NCBI GenBank assembly: GCA_027577415.1
Contig: JANBQS010000490.1
Span: forward strand, 1 to 16,880
Length of the DNA: 16,880 nt
Source of the DNA: Coemansia sp. RSA 922
Lineage: Eukaryota; Kickxellomycota; Kickxellomycetes; Kickxellales; Kickxellaceae
Direction: 5' to 3'
Positions 1-7,367 of the stretch are shown piece by piece. Under the pieces are notes generated by a model. That model was not told the origin of the DNA, did not search any database, and saw only the letters and a list, made by a program, of their open reading frames with translations. The translations under genes were made by a program, and so were the position numbers. Position 1 is the stretch's first letter. Each line of letters starts with the position of its first letter.

Positions 1-83
1 ACGACTGGTGGTTTCTCTACTACCGCCGTGTCCTCGGATATAGCCGGTTTCCGACCAAGCAGACCAGAGAGGAACGCGGACAT
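1..83 (-). CDS. N-terminal fragment of an unidentified gene leaving the window on the left
   Basis: On the minus strand an ATG at 83-81 opens a frame that stays open to the left edge (27 codons plus two bases), beginning MSAFLSGLLGRKPAISED. The leader upstream of it (84-160, read on the minus strand) is rich in C/T runs, like the leaders of the other genes here. The peptide is too short to assign a family. Codon use looks plausible but 27 codons prove little, so this is only a probable gene start, divergent from the gene at 1071. Confidence 0.45.
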   Translation of the reverse strand, partial: MSAFLSGLLGRKPAISEDTAVVEKPPV

Positions 84-1070
84 GGTAGTTTTTACTGAAT
101 TTAGCTAGATTGTAGAGACAAAAAGTGTAAAGGTGGAATACAACAAAGGTGAAAACTGAGGAACTAAATGCCGATGAAAAAGCTTGGCTCTCTAGTAATG
201 CCAATCCGATCGCCAGCAACCGTTTCTTGCACGCGGCGACAGATCTGCAAGATAGGTGGCTGTCTAGTCGCCCATGATCTAACTCGAGCCAAAACATCTA
301 TCTTTGCTATGCTCTCAGAGTATTCCGGCATTACAGCTAGTGACACAGTTAACGACTTCAGAGGTAGTTCATGGGAGTATTACCGAGTATTATTGAATGA
401 ACTCATCCAAATTTTTTGTCAACAGGTACTTCTTTTCCTTTAGAATATTCGGACTGTTACATTTGAAACAACGTTCCAAGTTGATCTACATATACTTCAG
501 TATCAGGACAAGCAAGATACCCCCACCAATACTGGCGTCAGTAGGTATGTCTCTTTCCGCAGCAATTCTCTAAAGAGTCATACCTTTACATAATTAGAAA
601 TAAATGGTGTAGACGTTGCATATGGTCCCCTTTGAGCCTCTTTAGCAAATACAAATGCGGTTGCAACAAATGAGCCAACTGACACTTTCTGGATGTCGGC
701 TGTTTTTGTGTGTGCTCCTATTGCCTGGCTTTCTTTCATCTTTCATGGCTAGCTCTACCCCGTTCACAGGCATCGAGCCTGGTAGCTGAGCCTGAACGAA
801 AAAGAACAATTGCCGCGTGTCTGCACGTCGCTCCAAGATGTGCATGTCCCATGTCTCTGGGCCGAAAAAGGGTGTGTGGCGTTGTCAGTGGGGTTTTGGC
901 AATACTTTTTCTTTTGCACACAGAGTACTCCTTTGCCCAGAATACATAAGCAGCACCCTTTTCCCTCCCCCATCCATCCCTCAGCTTTTTTGTTCACTCC
1001 ATTAAATATTCATATACCTTGCACAAACGATTAACCACGCCTTTTTGCCTTCTTCTCTGTGCTTTAATCT
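84..1070. other. Intergenic region of about 1 kb, no convincing gene
   Basis: This divergent interval separates the minus-strand gene start at 83 from the plus-strand gene at 1071. It holds overlapping short ORFs on both strands (60-91 codons, around 164-443 and 640-1030) that resemble no family I know and contradict one another. The last 150 bases contain C/T-rich runs and AT-rich stretches (about 1000-1020) that could serve the gene at 1071, but no clear TATA box can be assigned. Confidence 0.5.
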
Positions 1071-1697
1071 ATGGACAACAAAAACAACATACGTGATGTC
1101 CCTGGCCCAGTGCAGGCCGAGGGTCAAAATGAAGCTTTGGAGTTAATGTTGAAGATACTCGCCGAGAAAAGCAACGTTATCGCACAAAACGAAAGCAAGT
1201 TTATCACCCAGGAGCAACTCATCGCCAAGCAAAAGAAAGCAATCGCTGAGCAGGATAAAGTCATTGCCGAGCAGGAGAAAACTATCACGGAACAGAAGCG
1301 AACCTTTGCCAAGCAGGAGAAGTCCATTTCCCTTCAGCAGAAAACCTTTCACCTGCAGCAGCAAACCATCGCAAAGCAGCAGCAAACCATCGCCGAGCGG
1401 GATAAAACCATCACCGAGCGGGATAAAACCATCATTGAGCAGGATAAAACCATCGCCAAACAGGATCAGATCATCAACGAACATGTCCGCTTTTGTGAAA
1501 ATGTGTTGCCAATCGTAAGAGCTACCGCTGCGGTTCCCGTCACAGATATGCGCGTTAAGATTGAGAAGGTTTCTCCTCCCAATGTAGCTCAGGAGGGAAA
1601 AGACAGGGCTCTGCCCAATGAGGCGCCAGAGTCATCGCGGGCTTCCAAGCGTCAGAGAACCAACCATCAGGGTGGCAAAAGTGGGTGCAACGAGTGA
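1071..1697 (+). CDS. Uncharacterised heptad-repeat (coiled-coil) protein with a basic C-terminal tail
   Basis: This 208-residue protein matches no family I recognise. Residues about 44-141 form a continuous run of seven-residue units of the type I-A-x-Q-x-K-T, with Ile or Phe exactly every seventh residue (51, 58, 65, 72, 79, 86, 93, 100, 107, 114, 121, 128, 135). This predicts a long, highly charged helix or coiled coil. Only about one strong hydrophobic residue falls in each heptad (mostly I plus a preceding T), which is weak for a classical leucine zipper. The C-terminal 60 residues look disordered and carry a short basic cluster (SKRQR, about 192-196) that could be a nuclear localisation signal. 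At the DNA level the heptads are 21-base units, so the array probably grew by in-frame repeat expansion. The start is the first ATG of the frame. AATAAA motifs follow near 1794-1810. Confidence 0.6.
   Translation: MDNKNNIRDVPGPVQAEGQNEALELMLKILAEKSNVIAQNESKFITQEQLIAKQKKAIAEQDKVIAEQEKTITEQKRTFAKQEKSISLQQKTFHLQQQTIAKQQQTIAERDKTITERDKTIIEQDKTIAKQDQIINEHVRFCENVLPIVRATAAVPVTDMRVKIEKVSPPNVAQEGKDRALPNEAPESSRASKRQRTNHQGGKSGCNE
1386..1469 (+). repeat. In-frame 21-bp minisatellite units inside the heptad-repeat gene
   Basis: Four consecutive 21-base units (1386, 1407, 1428, 1449) encode the heptads TIAERDK, TITERDK, TIIEQDK and TIAKQDQ. The first two units differ at only two bases. Less regular, older units extend upstream to about 1220. 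The period equals seven codons, so unit gain or loss keeps the frame and the helical register. Confidence 0.8.
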
Positions 1698-2312
1698 CTA
1701 GCTGTACGAAACCTGCGACTTTCAAGATAAGGATGTCACAAGTGAACATCTGCTTGCTGTCATCAGGCCGTCTATTAAAAGAGTAAAACATCCAATAAAT
1801 TCAAATAAATTCAATCTATTTTATATTTATTTCCGCTGCTTGTGTCTCAGTAAGGACTATTGTTGCTATTTTGAGCATAATGTGGTATGTGTAGTGGTTG
1901 TGACAAAGATATATCTAAATTTCACAACTCGTTTATGAACAATATCGAAAGAATCCTTCGAGTTAGGTAGTGCACGCAATTTAAACCATGATATCGGGGT
2001 TTGCTATTCTGGAAGAGATCGAGTTTGAAACTGTCTCATACGACTAATGCCAAGTTTAATGTATATATTCGTTTATCGTGCAACCAGATATTTTTAATCT
2101 ATGCACGGGGGTTTTAAACTCTTATGATACGGCTGCCAGATGAACATGCCAGTATTCGCTAATAGTGGTTACTAGAAGATGACTATAGCGACCTATTTGA
2201 TGATTTGGATTGCAATAGAAAATGCCGTGATGCCACATTTAGTGCCACAAGAAATTAAAGCTTATGATTAATGCAACTTTATGCAACTAGATACACACAC
2301 ATGACAATAGCG
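1698..2312. other. AT-rich intergenic region before the HD-like array
   Basis: Apart from the probable polyadenylation region of the preceding gene (several AATAAA-like motifs at about 1794-1812), nothing coding is visible. Near 2256-2290 lies ATTAATGCAACTTTATGCAAC, which resembles sequence upstream of the other array members and marks the left end of the first repeat unit. Confidence 0.5.
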
Positions 2313-2383
2313 GGATTAGGTTTAGACATTATAATCCACACACACACAAGAAAGGCCTGCTCCATGCCTGAATGTTATAAAAG
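2313..2383 (+). promoter_or_regulatory. Promoter of HD-like copy 1 (GGATTAGGTTTA motif and TATA box)
   Basis: GGATTAGGTTTA lies at 2313-2324, preceded by ATGACAATAGCG as in copy 2. A TATA box (TATAAAAG, 2376-2383) sits 89 bases before the ATG and follows ATGCCTGAATGT, related to the ATGTCAGA(A/G)T(G/A) block that precedes the TATA box of the other copies. The motif is inferred to be regulatory because it recurs at similar spacing (63-76 bases before the TATA box) in all four copies. Confidence 0.6.
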
Positions 2384-2464
2384 TAAAGTGTTTGGCACAG
2401 TCCTCTCCCAAATTGAAACAACATCATCTTCAAAGCAACTCTATCCATCAACTTTTATTTACAA

Positions 2465-3094
2465 ATGTCCACTATGACTCCCGAGCAACGTGTCTCTGCA
2501 ATGTTTGCGCTACTTGCAAACGCCGGTAAGAAAGAGTATGTGGGTGGTAGAATGTTGCCCATGGACCACGCACTTCGTATCGCAAAGCTAGCCAAGGATG
2601 ACGGTGCAGACGAAGAAACGGTTCTGGCGGCGCTTTTTTTCAATATCGGTCATTTCGTCCCATCAGTGGAGCAACGTGATAGAATTCATAGCTTAGGACC
2701 AAGTACGGAAAAACTGTCCAGCGGTCTCAGAGTGGCAGGCATTAGTTTCGGCGGCAGCCCTGCCGAAAATACTATCGATCATGGTAAGATTGGTGCTGAG
2801 TACTTGCGCCAACTTGGGTTCCCCAACAAGACCTGTGAGCTGGTCGAGTCTCAGAGTTCGGCCAGGAGCTACATTTCAACCATTGATCCTACGTTTTCTA
2901 GGAACTATGAAACTCAGGATCCTCTCCTGACTTATACCGTAGCTTCGCTTCTAAATACGGGCAAGTTTGAGAATGGCCCGTATTTCGACCCCAAAGTAAA
3001 GCTTGTCAAGTGGGAAGTCGCCGCCGCCAAAGTTGATACTGAGCCTCCTGCCTTGGACACGTACCGCGATATGGCTATCAGAAACATAAAGTAG
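2465..3094 (+). CDS. HD-domain (PhnZ/TmpB-like) paralogue, copy 1, HD doublet lost
   Basis: This 209-residue protein has the order of motifs of the PhnZ/TmpB-type HD superfamily, small all-helical proteins that in active members bind two irons and oxidatively cleave aminophosphonates. The first-His helix is MDHALRIAKLAK (H35), followed by GADEETVLAALFFNIGH, where family members read LLHDIGH. The His-Asp pair is therefore Phe59-Asn60. The second-His block is retained (DHGKIGAEYL, H106). The third His position is Gln130 (ELVESQSSARSY), and the terminal Asp position appears as Glu184 (VKWEVAA). Upstream, Tyr25 is kept but the Glu expected three residues later is Gly. Metal binding and oxygenase activity are therefore unlikely. 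It keeps more ligands than copies 3 and 4. The ATG at 2465 (CAAATGTCC) lies 89 bases after the TATA box. No intron is needed. Confidence 0.82.
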   Translation: MSTMTPEQRVSAMFALLANAGKKEYVGGRMLPMDHALRIAKLAKDDGADEETVLAALFFNIGHFVPSVEQRDRIHSLGPSTEKLSSGLRVAGISFGGSPAENTIDHGKIGAEYLRQLGFPNKTCELVESQSSARSYISTIDPTFSRNYETQDPLLTYTVASLLNTGKFENGPYFDPKVKLVKWEVAAAKVDTEPPALDTYRDMAIRNIK

Positions 3095-3567
3095 TACTCA
3101 CTCTATGAGAATCACTTGGTATTTTATAACAAGAAATATACCTATCGTATAAGAGCATCCTCCTCCAACTATATTCAGGGCTTACGCTTCCAAAGACATT
3201 TAGATCATTTTTATGTCAACAGGGCAGTCTTCCTCTGTCATCTACTTGGTTTGATTATAATATTACATTTTTAAATTGCTTTTAGTGCCATCACAGAGAT
3301 AAATTTGACCATCACTCACACTTTTGTGAAAGTAAAAAATATCGGTGAAAATAATTGAGGAAGCTTCACATAGTGGTGGAAAATAGAAAAGATTTAATAA
3401 ACTACACTACAACGCACTGCTGCAAATTTATGCAAAACATGCCTGCAAGCTGCATATTTGTGGATTCGAAGAGCGCTAGAAAACAACGTCTTAATACATG
3501 TGTAAGAGATTAAATACAAAGATTAATGCCACTAGATGCACACCCGCAATACACATGACAATAGCGG
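3095..3567. other. Spacer between HD-like copies 1 and 2
   Basis: No gene is visible. The first 140 bases are recognisably related to the 3' flank of copy 2 (shared blocks around GAGAATCACT, TATAAGAGCAT and GCTTACGCTTCC), so the repeat unit includes the 3' flank. The right part holds TGCAAATTTATGCAAA at 3421-3436, found again upstream of copies 3 and 4. Confidence 0.5.
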
Positions 3568-3652
3568 GGATTAGGTTTAGTATTGTTGGCCATATACAAT
3601 TCCCACGCCAAAAAGGGGAGAGGCTCGCTCAATGTCAGAATGTTATATAGAG
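3568..3652 (+). promoter_or_regulatory. Promoter of HD-like copy 2 (GGATTAGGTTTA motif and TATA box)
   Basis: GGATTAGGTTTA is at 3568-3579 and a TATA box (TATATAGAG) at 3644-3652, preceded by ATGTCAGAATGT. The TATA box lies 88 bases before the chosen ATG at 3732, almost the same spacing as copy 1 (89). An in-frame ATG at 3666 is only about 20 bases from the TATA box and is probably upstream of the transcription start. Confidence 0.6.
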
Positions 3653-3731
3653 TAGTGCTTTGGACATGGCCTCTTTCCACAATAAAAATCGAGAAGCATC
3701 TACAACTCTAACCAACACTGATTTTTTGATA

Positions 3732-4313
3732 ATGTCCACTATGACTCCCGAGCAACGCGTATCCGCAGTATTCAAGCTACTCGAAGCAGGCAGCAAGAAG
3801 GTCATTGACGGAAAACAGACGCAACTAGACCACACACTTAAAGTCGCACAGCTAGCCAAGAACTCGGGCGCCGACGAGGAAACGATTCTGGCGGCACTTT
3901 TGCTCAACATCAGTAACTTTACCACACCAGAGCAACAAAGTGACAGTCTGATCACGGGCCGCAGCTATGACTTGCTCGAAGTTGGCGGCGCTCTCGAGTA
4001 CGACTTGAGCATGGATTCTGGTGACCTGTATTTGCCCCAAATGGGGGTTTCCAAGAAGACACGTGAGTTGGTCGAATCGCAGGTTTCGGCTAAGCGCTAC
4101 CTTGGGGCCATTGATCCAAGCTTTGGTGATAATGGCTATGTGACACTTCCACTTCCTCTCTTTTCTTTGCCTGAGAGGCAGGCGTTTGAGAAAGACCCAC
4201 TTTTCAACCAGAAAGTGCAGCTTGCAAAGTGGGATGTCGCTGCTAAGACTACGGATATCAAGCCAGCTGCTTTGAACACGTACCGTGAAATGTTTATCAG
4301 AAACATGATGTAG
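3732..4313 (+). CDS. HD-domain (PhnZ/TmpB-like) paralogue, copy 2, HD doublet lost
   Basis: This 193-residue paralogue of copy 1 starts with the same MSTMTPEQRVSA. It keeps the first His (H34 in LDHTLKVAQLAK). The HD pair is Leu58-Asn59 (AALLLNISNF), and the second-His block is rewritten with no His (about 88-102). The third His position is Gln117 (LVESQVSAKRY), and the Asp position is retained as Asp168 (AKWDVAAK). The Tyr before the first helix is also lost (Val24). The C-terminus NTYREMFIRN matches the D/NTYRxM..RN ending of all four copies. An in-frame upstream ATG at 3666 would add 22 residues, but it lies close to the TATA box and the other copies have no such extension. The frame is intact and the core is conserved, so a working protein without the original chemistry is more likely than a pseudogene. 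Confidence 0.8.
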   Translation: MSTMTPEQRVSAVFKLLEAGSKKVIDGKQTQLDHTLKVAQLAKNSGADEETILAALLLNISNFTTPEQQSDSLITGRSYDLLEVGGALEYDLSMDSGDLYLPQMGVSKKTRELVESQVSAKRYLGAIDPSFGDNGYVTLPLPLFSLPERQAFEKDPLFNQKVQLAKWDVAAKTTDIKPAALNTYREMFIRNMM

Positions 4314-4655
4314 TCACTGTTTTTGGAGCACTCTCTGAGAACCACTCAATATTTTGATCAATAAATATATCTCCTATAAAAGCATAGCCCCATCTAACAA
4401 TATGCGAGGCTTTGGGCTTCCTAAATGTTTCATTAGTGTTGACAGACCACAGTCCCTCTGCGAGTCTGGAATGGCCAACACCTAATTCAATTTTAGTATT
4501 GAGGTTGTTTCTTGTATTACAGATTAAGGAATATTATTAGCATATACTCAGGTTTGTCTCCCCCATTATATTTATGTACAGCTAAACCTGCAGGTATTCA
4601 CACACAGTGATGGATATAAGGTGACTATTGACTCTGTGCTTTGGTAAAGATGTGA

Positions 4656-4901
4656 GATACAAAGCTAATAGTTTCAACAAAAAAGGCTGTACAGCTCAAT
4701 CCAGAAGCATTCACTGGTTATCCTTACACATTGAACAAGATTGACAAGCATGTAGGTAGCGGATATGAGGACGTGGTCCAGTCAGCCAATGCAAGTACTA
4801 GTGTTTCAATATGGATTGCATGTATTATTGATCAGCGCTCGTACTCTGTGAAAAGCGACAATATCAGAGAAATTAATTACCAGCGTTCAGATTGTGCGTA
4901 G
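4656..4901 (+). other. Open frame of 81 codons without ATG, possible coding relic
   Basis: Within the non-coding left part of unit A a frame with no ATG at its head stays open from 4656 to a TAG at 4899-4901. It contains the protein-like stretch NPEAFTGYPYTLNKIDKHVG. In unit B the corresponding frame is broken by a TAA upstream and by a one-base deletion (GCCAATGC against GCCATGC). I do not recognise the peptide. It could be chance or the remains of an exon duplicated along with the array, and it is not called as a gene. Confidence 0.25.
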
Positions 4902-4949
4902 TGGGTGGGGAAAAAAGAAGCTTCGATAAACTACCTGGCCATGTACTGC

Positions 4950-4997
4950 TGCAAATTTATGCAAATACTCGCAGACAGCATGTTCGTAGATTTGCAT
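4950..4997 (+). promoter_or_regulatory. Paired ATGCAAAT / ATTTGCAT element upstream of copy 3
   Basis: TGCAAATTTATGCAAA at 4950-4965 includes ATGCAAAT (4959-4966), and its exact reverse complement ATTTGCAT lies at 4990-4997. The same arrangement occurs before copy 4 (6860-6875 and 6901-6908), and the first half occurs before copy 2 (3421-3436). ATGCAAAT is the octamer bound by POU proteins in animals. The binding factor in a fungus is unknown, and the regulatory role is inferred from recurrence only. Confidence 0.4.
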
Positions 4998-5121
4998 TGC
5001 ACAAGAAAACAATGCATTATACAAGATTAAATCTAATGATTAATGAAACTTTATGTGTTTGCGAGTAATAATACGAGCGAATATAATAATAAGAATAAGC
5101 GATTAAGAGTATAGAAAATAA

Positions 5122-5316
5122 GCGGATGTGAGTAATAGCGAACTAAGGAACCTCGACTCCCATCTTACGAAGGATCGGGCCATATTTACGGGCCTACTGA
5201 GCGATCACTGCGGCGCGTTGTGCATGCGGCTTAGCGCTCCCCAACATATGCACATGTTCTATTCCACTGGTAGGCGCGCAAACAAAAAGCGCCTTTTAAA
5301 CAGAAAAGGATATTAA
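5122..5316 (+). pseudogene. Possible relic of a LINE-type RNase H region (short fragment)
   Basis: A frame open from 5122, with GTG but no nearby ATG, encodes SHLTKDRAIFTGLLSDHCGA. The pattern R-x-x-x-TGLLxxHC followed by hydrophobic and His residues resembles the segment following RNase H in non-LTR retrotransposon polyproteins (commonly T-x-L-R/L-T/S-GHC). The segment is richer in G and C than its surroundings and is missing from unit B, which fits an insertion or retained fragment. Only about 20 residues support the call, so it may be chance. Confidence 0.3.
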
Positions 5317-5423
5317 AAGTGATGGCTACTTGAAAAATTAGTAGTGGTTGATTTGGCGATTAGATGTAGGGGTGGGGGTGGAGCCGTGTGAACGATACTA
5401 ACATATGCATTGTCTATAGTTGC

Positions 5424-5498
5424 GGATTAGGTTTAACATTGCTGGCTTTTCCCACACAAGAAGAGGGGAGGCTAGCCCCATGTCAGAGTACTATAAAG
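5424..5498 (+). promoter_or_regulatory. Promoter of HD-like copy 3 (GGATTAGGTTTA motif and TATA box)
   Basis: GGATTAGGTTTA is at 5424-5435. ATGTCAGAGTAC leads directly into the TATA box (TATAAAG, 5492-5498), which is 118 bases before the ATG, exactly as in copy 4. The leader is rich in CT runs (CCTCTCTCTC, then CTTTTTTCTATCTACA just before the ATG). Confidence 0.6.
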
Positions 5499-5673
5499 CG
5501 TAGTGTTAGGCGCGGCCTCTCCAAAAGAAAAAAAATTGAAAAACCTACATCCTCTCTCTCAAAGACAACTCTAGTCATTTATCACCAAGCTACCTTTTTT
5601 CTATCTACAATGTCCACCCTGACTGCCGAAGAACGTGTGACCAAACTGTTCAAGAAATACGAACCCGCTTATG
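5472..5673 (+). repeat. 202-bp block that reads as identical to 7230-7431
   Basis: Aligned by eye at an offset of 1758, every base from 5472 to 5673 matches 7230 to 7431. The block covers the TATA box, the whole 5' leader and codons 1-21 of copies 3 and 4. Sequence immediately upstream is clearly more diverged, and the coding sequence downstream has substitutions (27 amino-acid differences over the two proteins). Confidence 0.8.
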
Positions 5674-6221
5674 GCAATGATTACCCTGCCAGGGATATGA
5701 CATTCATGAGCCACGCACTTCAAACCGCGCAACTAGCCAAGAATGAGGGAGCCGACGAGGAAACGATTTTGGCGGCACTTTTTATCAATGTCGGCTACTT
5801 TGCCCGACCAGTATCTGAATGGACCAAAGACGTACGTTTCGAATTGCTAAAGTATCTTTTTATTGACGCTAACGGAGATGAACACGTTGTCAATTCTGGA
5901 ATTTGTGGTAGTAGGTATTTGCAGCACTTTGGGTTCCCCAAAAAGACATGCGAACTGCTCGAGTCCAATACCTTGACCAAGAACTATATCGCGACTGTTG
6001 ATCAGGCGTACGTTAACAATCTCGATAGAGGCCTAGCGCGAAATACCGTTTGGCAAATGAAACTCTCGGATACTGAGAAGAGCGAGTTTGAGAAAGACCC
6101 GCTTTTTAAGGAAAAGGTGCAGTTTGTCAAGTGGGAAGTCACCGCCGCCACCAAGACCAAGGATTCGCCACCCGATTTGGACACGTACCGCGAAATGGCC
6201 ACCAGAAACATCCAGATCTAA
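5610..6221 (+). CDS. HD-domain (PhnZ/TmpB-like) paralogue, copy 3, HD doublet lost
   Basis: This 203-residue member of the array is about 87% identical to copy 4 (27 differences counted) and more distantly related to copies 1 and 2. It keeps H35 (MSHALQTAQLAK) and the GADEETILAAL helix. The HD pair is Ile59-Asn60 (LFINVGYF). The second His position appears as Ser96 (NSGICGSRYL), the third as Asn120 (LLESNTLTKNY), and the Asp position as Glu176 (VKWEV). Tyr25 remains, but the paired Glu is Arg. Almost the whole iron site is gone, while the fold signature and C-terminal DTYREM..RN are kept. The start is the ATG at 5610 (ACAATGTCC). A longer in-frame reading upstream begins at GTG, runs across the TATA box and is not conserved in frame in the sister unit. 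Confidence 0.82.
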   Translation: MSTLTAEERVTKLFKKYEPAYGNDYPARDMTFMSHALQTAQLAKNEGADEETILAALFINVGYFARPVSEWTKDVRFELLKYLFIDANGDEHVVNSGICGSRYLQHFGFPKKTCELLESNTLTKNYIATVDQAYVNNLDRGLARNTVWQMKLSDTEKSEFEKDPLFKEKVQFVKWEVTAATKTKDSPPDLDTYREMATRNIQI

Positions 6222-7183
6222 GTCCATAGTATTAGCCCTCTCTCCCTCTCTCTGAGTCATTTGATCAATAAATATATCTCTTATAAGAGCATAGCCCCAT
6301 CCAACCATATGTGAGGCTTTGCGCTTCCAAAAACGTTTTACTATTGTGTTGGCAGATCACAGTCCCCCTGTGAGTCTGAAATGGTCAACACCTAATTCAA
6401 TTTTAGTATTGAGGCTGTTTCTTGTATTATAGATTAAGGAATATTATTAGCATATACTCAGGTTTGTCTCCCCCCATTATATTTCTGTATAGCTGAATCT
6501 GCTGGCATTCACACACAGTGATGGATATAAGGTGACTATTGACTCCGTGTTTTTGTAAAAATGTAAGATACAAAGCTGATAATTCCAAAATAAAAAGGCT
6601 GTACAGCTCAGTCCAGAAGCATTCACTGGTTATCCTTACACGTTGGACTTAATTGACAAGCATGTAGGTAGCGGATATGAGGACGTGGTCCAGCCAGCCA
6701 TGCAAGTACTAGTATTTTAATATGGATTGTATGTATTATTTATCAGCGCTCATACTTTGTGAAAAGCAACAATATCAGAAAATATTAATTAGCAGATTGC
6801 TTCGCGTAGCGGTGGGAAATAAACAAAAGTTCCCGCAAAACAATCTGACAATGTGCTGCTGCAAATTTATGCAAACACTTTGTAGACAGCATGTTTGTAG
6901 ATTTGCATTGCACTAGAGAACAATGCATTATATGAGATTAAAGCTAATGAATAATGCAATTTTCTACTCATTTTCTATTACCACTTAGATCCATGTGAAA
7001 TAAAAAGTGTTTTTTATACAAAAAAGGATATTAAAAGTGCTGGTTATTGAAAAACAAAACAAAAAAAGGGCCATGTGGGAAGAAATAAACTTGGTAGTAG
7101 CTAATTTGACAATTGGATGTGCGTGTGTGTGTGTGTGTGTGGAACCATGTGGACAAATTAGCATATGCATTGTCTATGATTGC
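6222..7183. other. Left, non-coding part of tandem unit B
   Basis: From 6261 to about 6960 this is a near copy of 4354 to about 5045, including the poly(A)-like GATCAATAAATATAT and TGCAAATTTATGCAAA at 6860-6875. No intact gene is visible. The frame described at 4656-4901 is disrupted here. At 7118-7141 there is a short GT microsatellite. Confidence 0.6.
7118..7141 (+). repeat. GT dinucleotide microsatellite
   Basis: An almost perfect GT run (GTGCGTGTGTGTGTG and onward) lies about 45 bases upstream of the copy 4 GGATTAGGTTTA motif. The corresponding place in unit A has a G-rich GGGGTGGGGGTGG stretch instead. Confidence 0.8.
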
Positions 7184-7256
7184 GGATTAGGTTTAGCATT
7201 GCTGACATTTCTACACAAAAAGGGGGGGTCTAGCCCCATGTCAGAGTACTATAAAG
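7184..7256 (+). promoter_or_regulatory. Promoter of HD-like copy 4 (GGATTAGGTTTA motif and TATA box)
   Basis: GGATTAGGTTTA is at 7184-7195, preceded by GCATATGCATTGTCTAT as in copy 3. The TATA box (TATAAAG) is at 7250-7256, 118 bases before the ATG. From 7230 the promoter and leader read identically to copy 3. Confidence 0.6.
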
Positions 7257-7367
7257 CGTAGTGTTAGGCGCGGCCTCTCCAAAAGAAAAAAAATTGAAAA
7301 ACCTACATCCTCTCTCTCAAAGACAACTCTAGTCATTTATCACCAAGCTACCTTTTTTCTATCTACA

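Larger units (their letters stand above)
4354..6262 (+). repeat. Tandem duplication unit A, containing HD-like copy 3
   Basis: This unit runs from TTGATCAATAAATA at 4354 to the same sequence at 6261 and is largely duplicated in unit B. The non-coding left part (4354 to about 5045) aligns almost base for base with 6261 to about 6960 at an offset of about 1907. The right part (about 5400-6260) aligns with about 7160-8020 at an offset of 1758. The difference of about 150 bases is due to extra sequence in unit A (roughly 5060-5290). The shared TTGATCAATAAATA at 4354, 6261 and 8010 marks likely unequal crossing-over points in the 3' flanks. Confidence 0.8.

Noticed and set aside
164..443. Overlapping ORFs of 60 (minus) and 91 (plus) codons
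   Set aside because: No recognisable family, opposing frames over the same DNA and no supporting promoter. The composition does not decide between them.
710..1034. Short Cys- and Phe-rich plus-strand ORFs before the heptad gene
   Set aside because: Three overlapping frames over the same C/T-rich DNA suggest a promoter or leader, not small secreted proteins.
1143..1484. Minus-strand frame with repeated LLLGDGF units
   Set aside because: This is the mirror of the 21-bp repeats of the heptad gene. The plus-strand reading has a regular helix pattern and a normal start and end.
3660..3731. Upstream in-frame starts of HD-like copy 2 (TTG 3660, ATG 3666)
   Set aside because: Both lie about 15-20 bases after the TATA box, before the expected transcription start. 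The other copies begin at the MST start.
5388..5609. N-terminal extension of HD-like copy 3 giving a 277-residue protein
   Set aside because: It starts at GTG, reads across the TATA box and leader, and the frame is shifted in the nearly identical unit B, so it is not coding.
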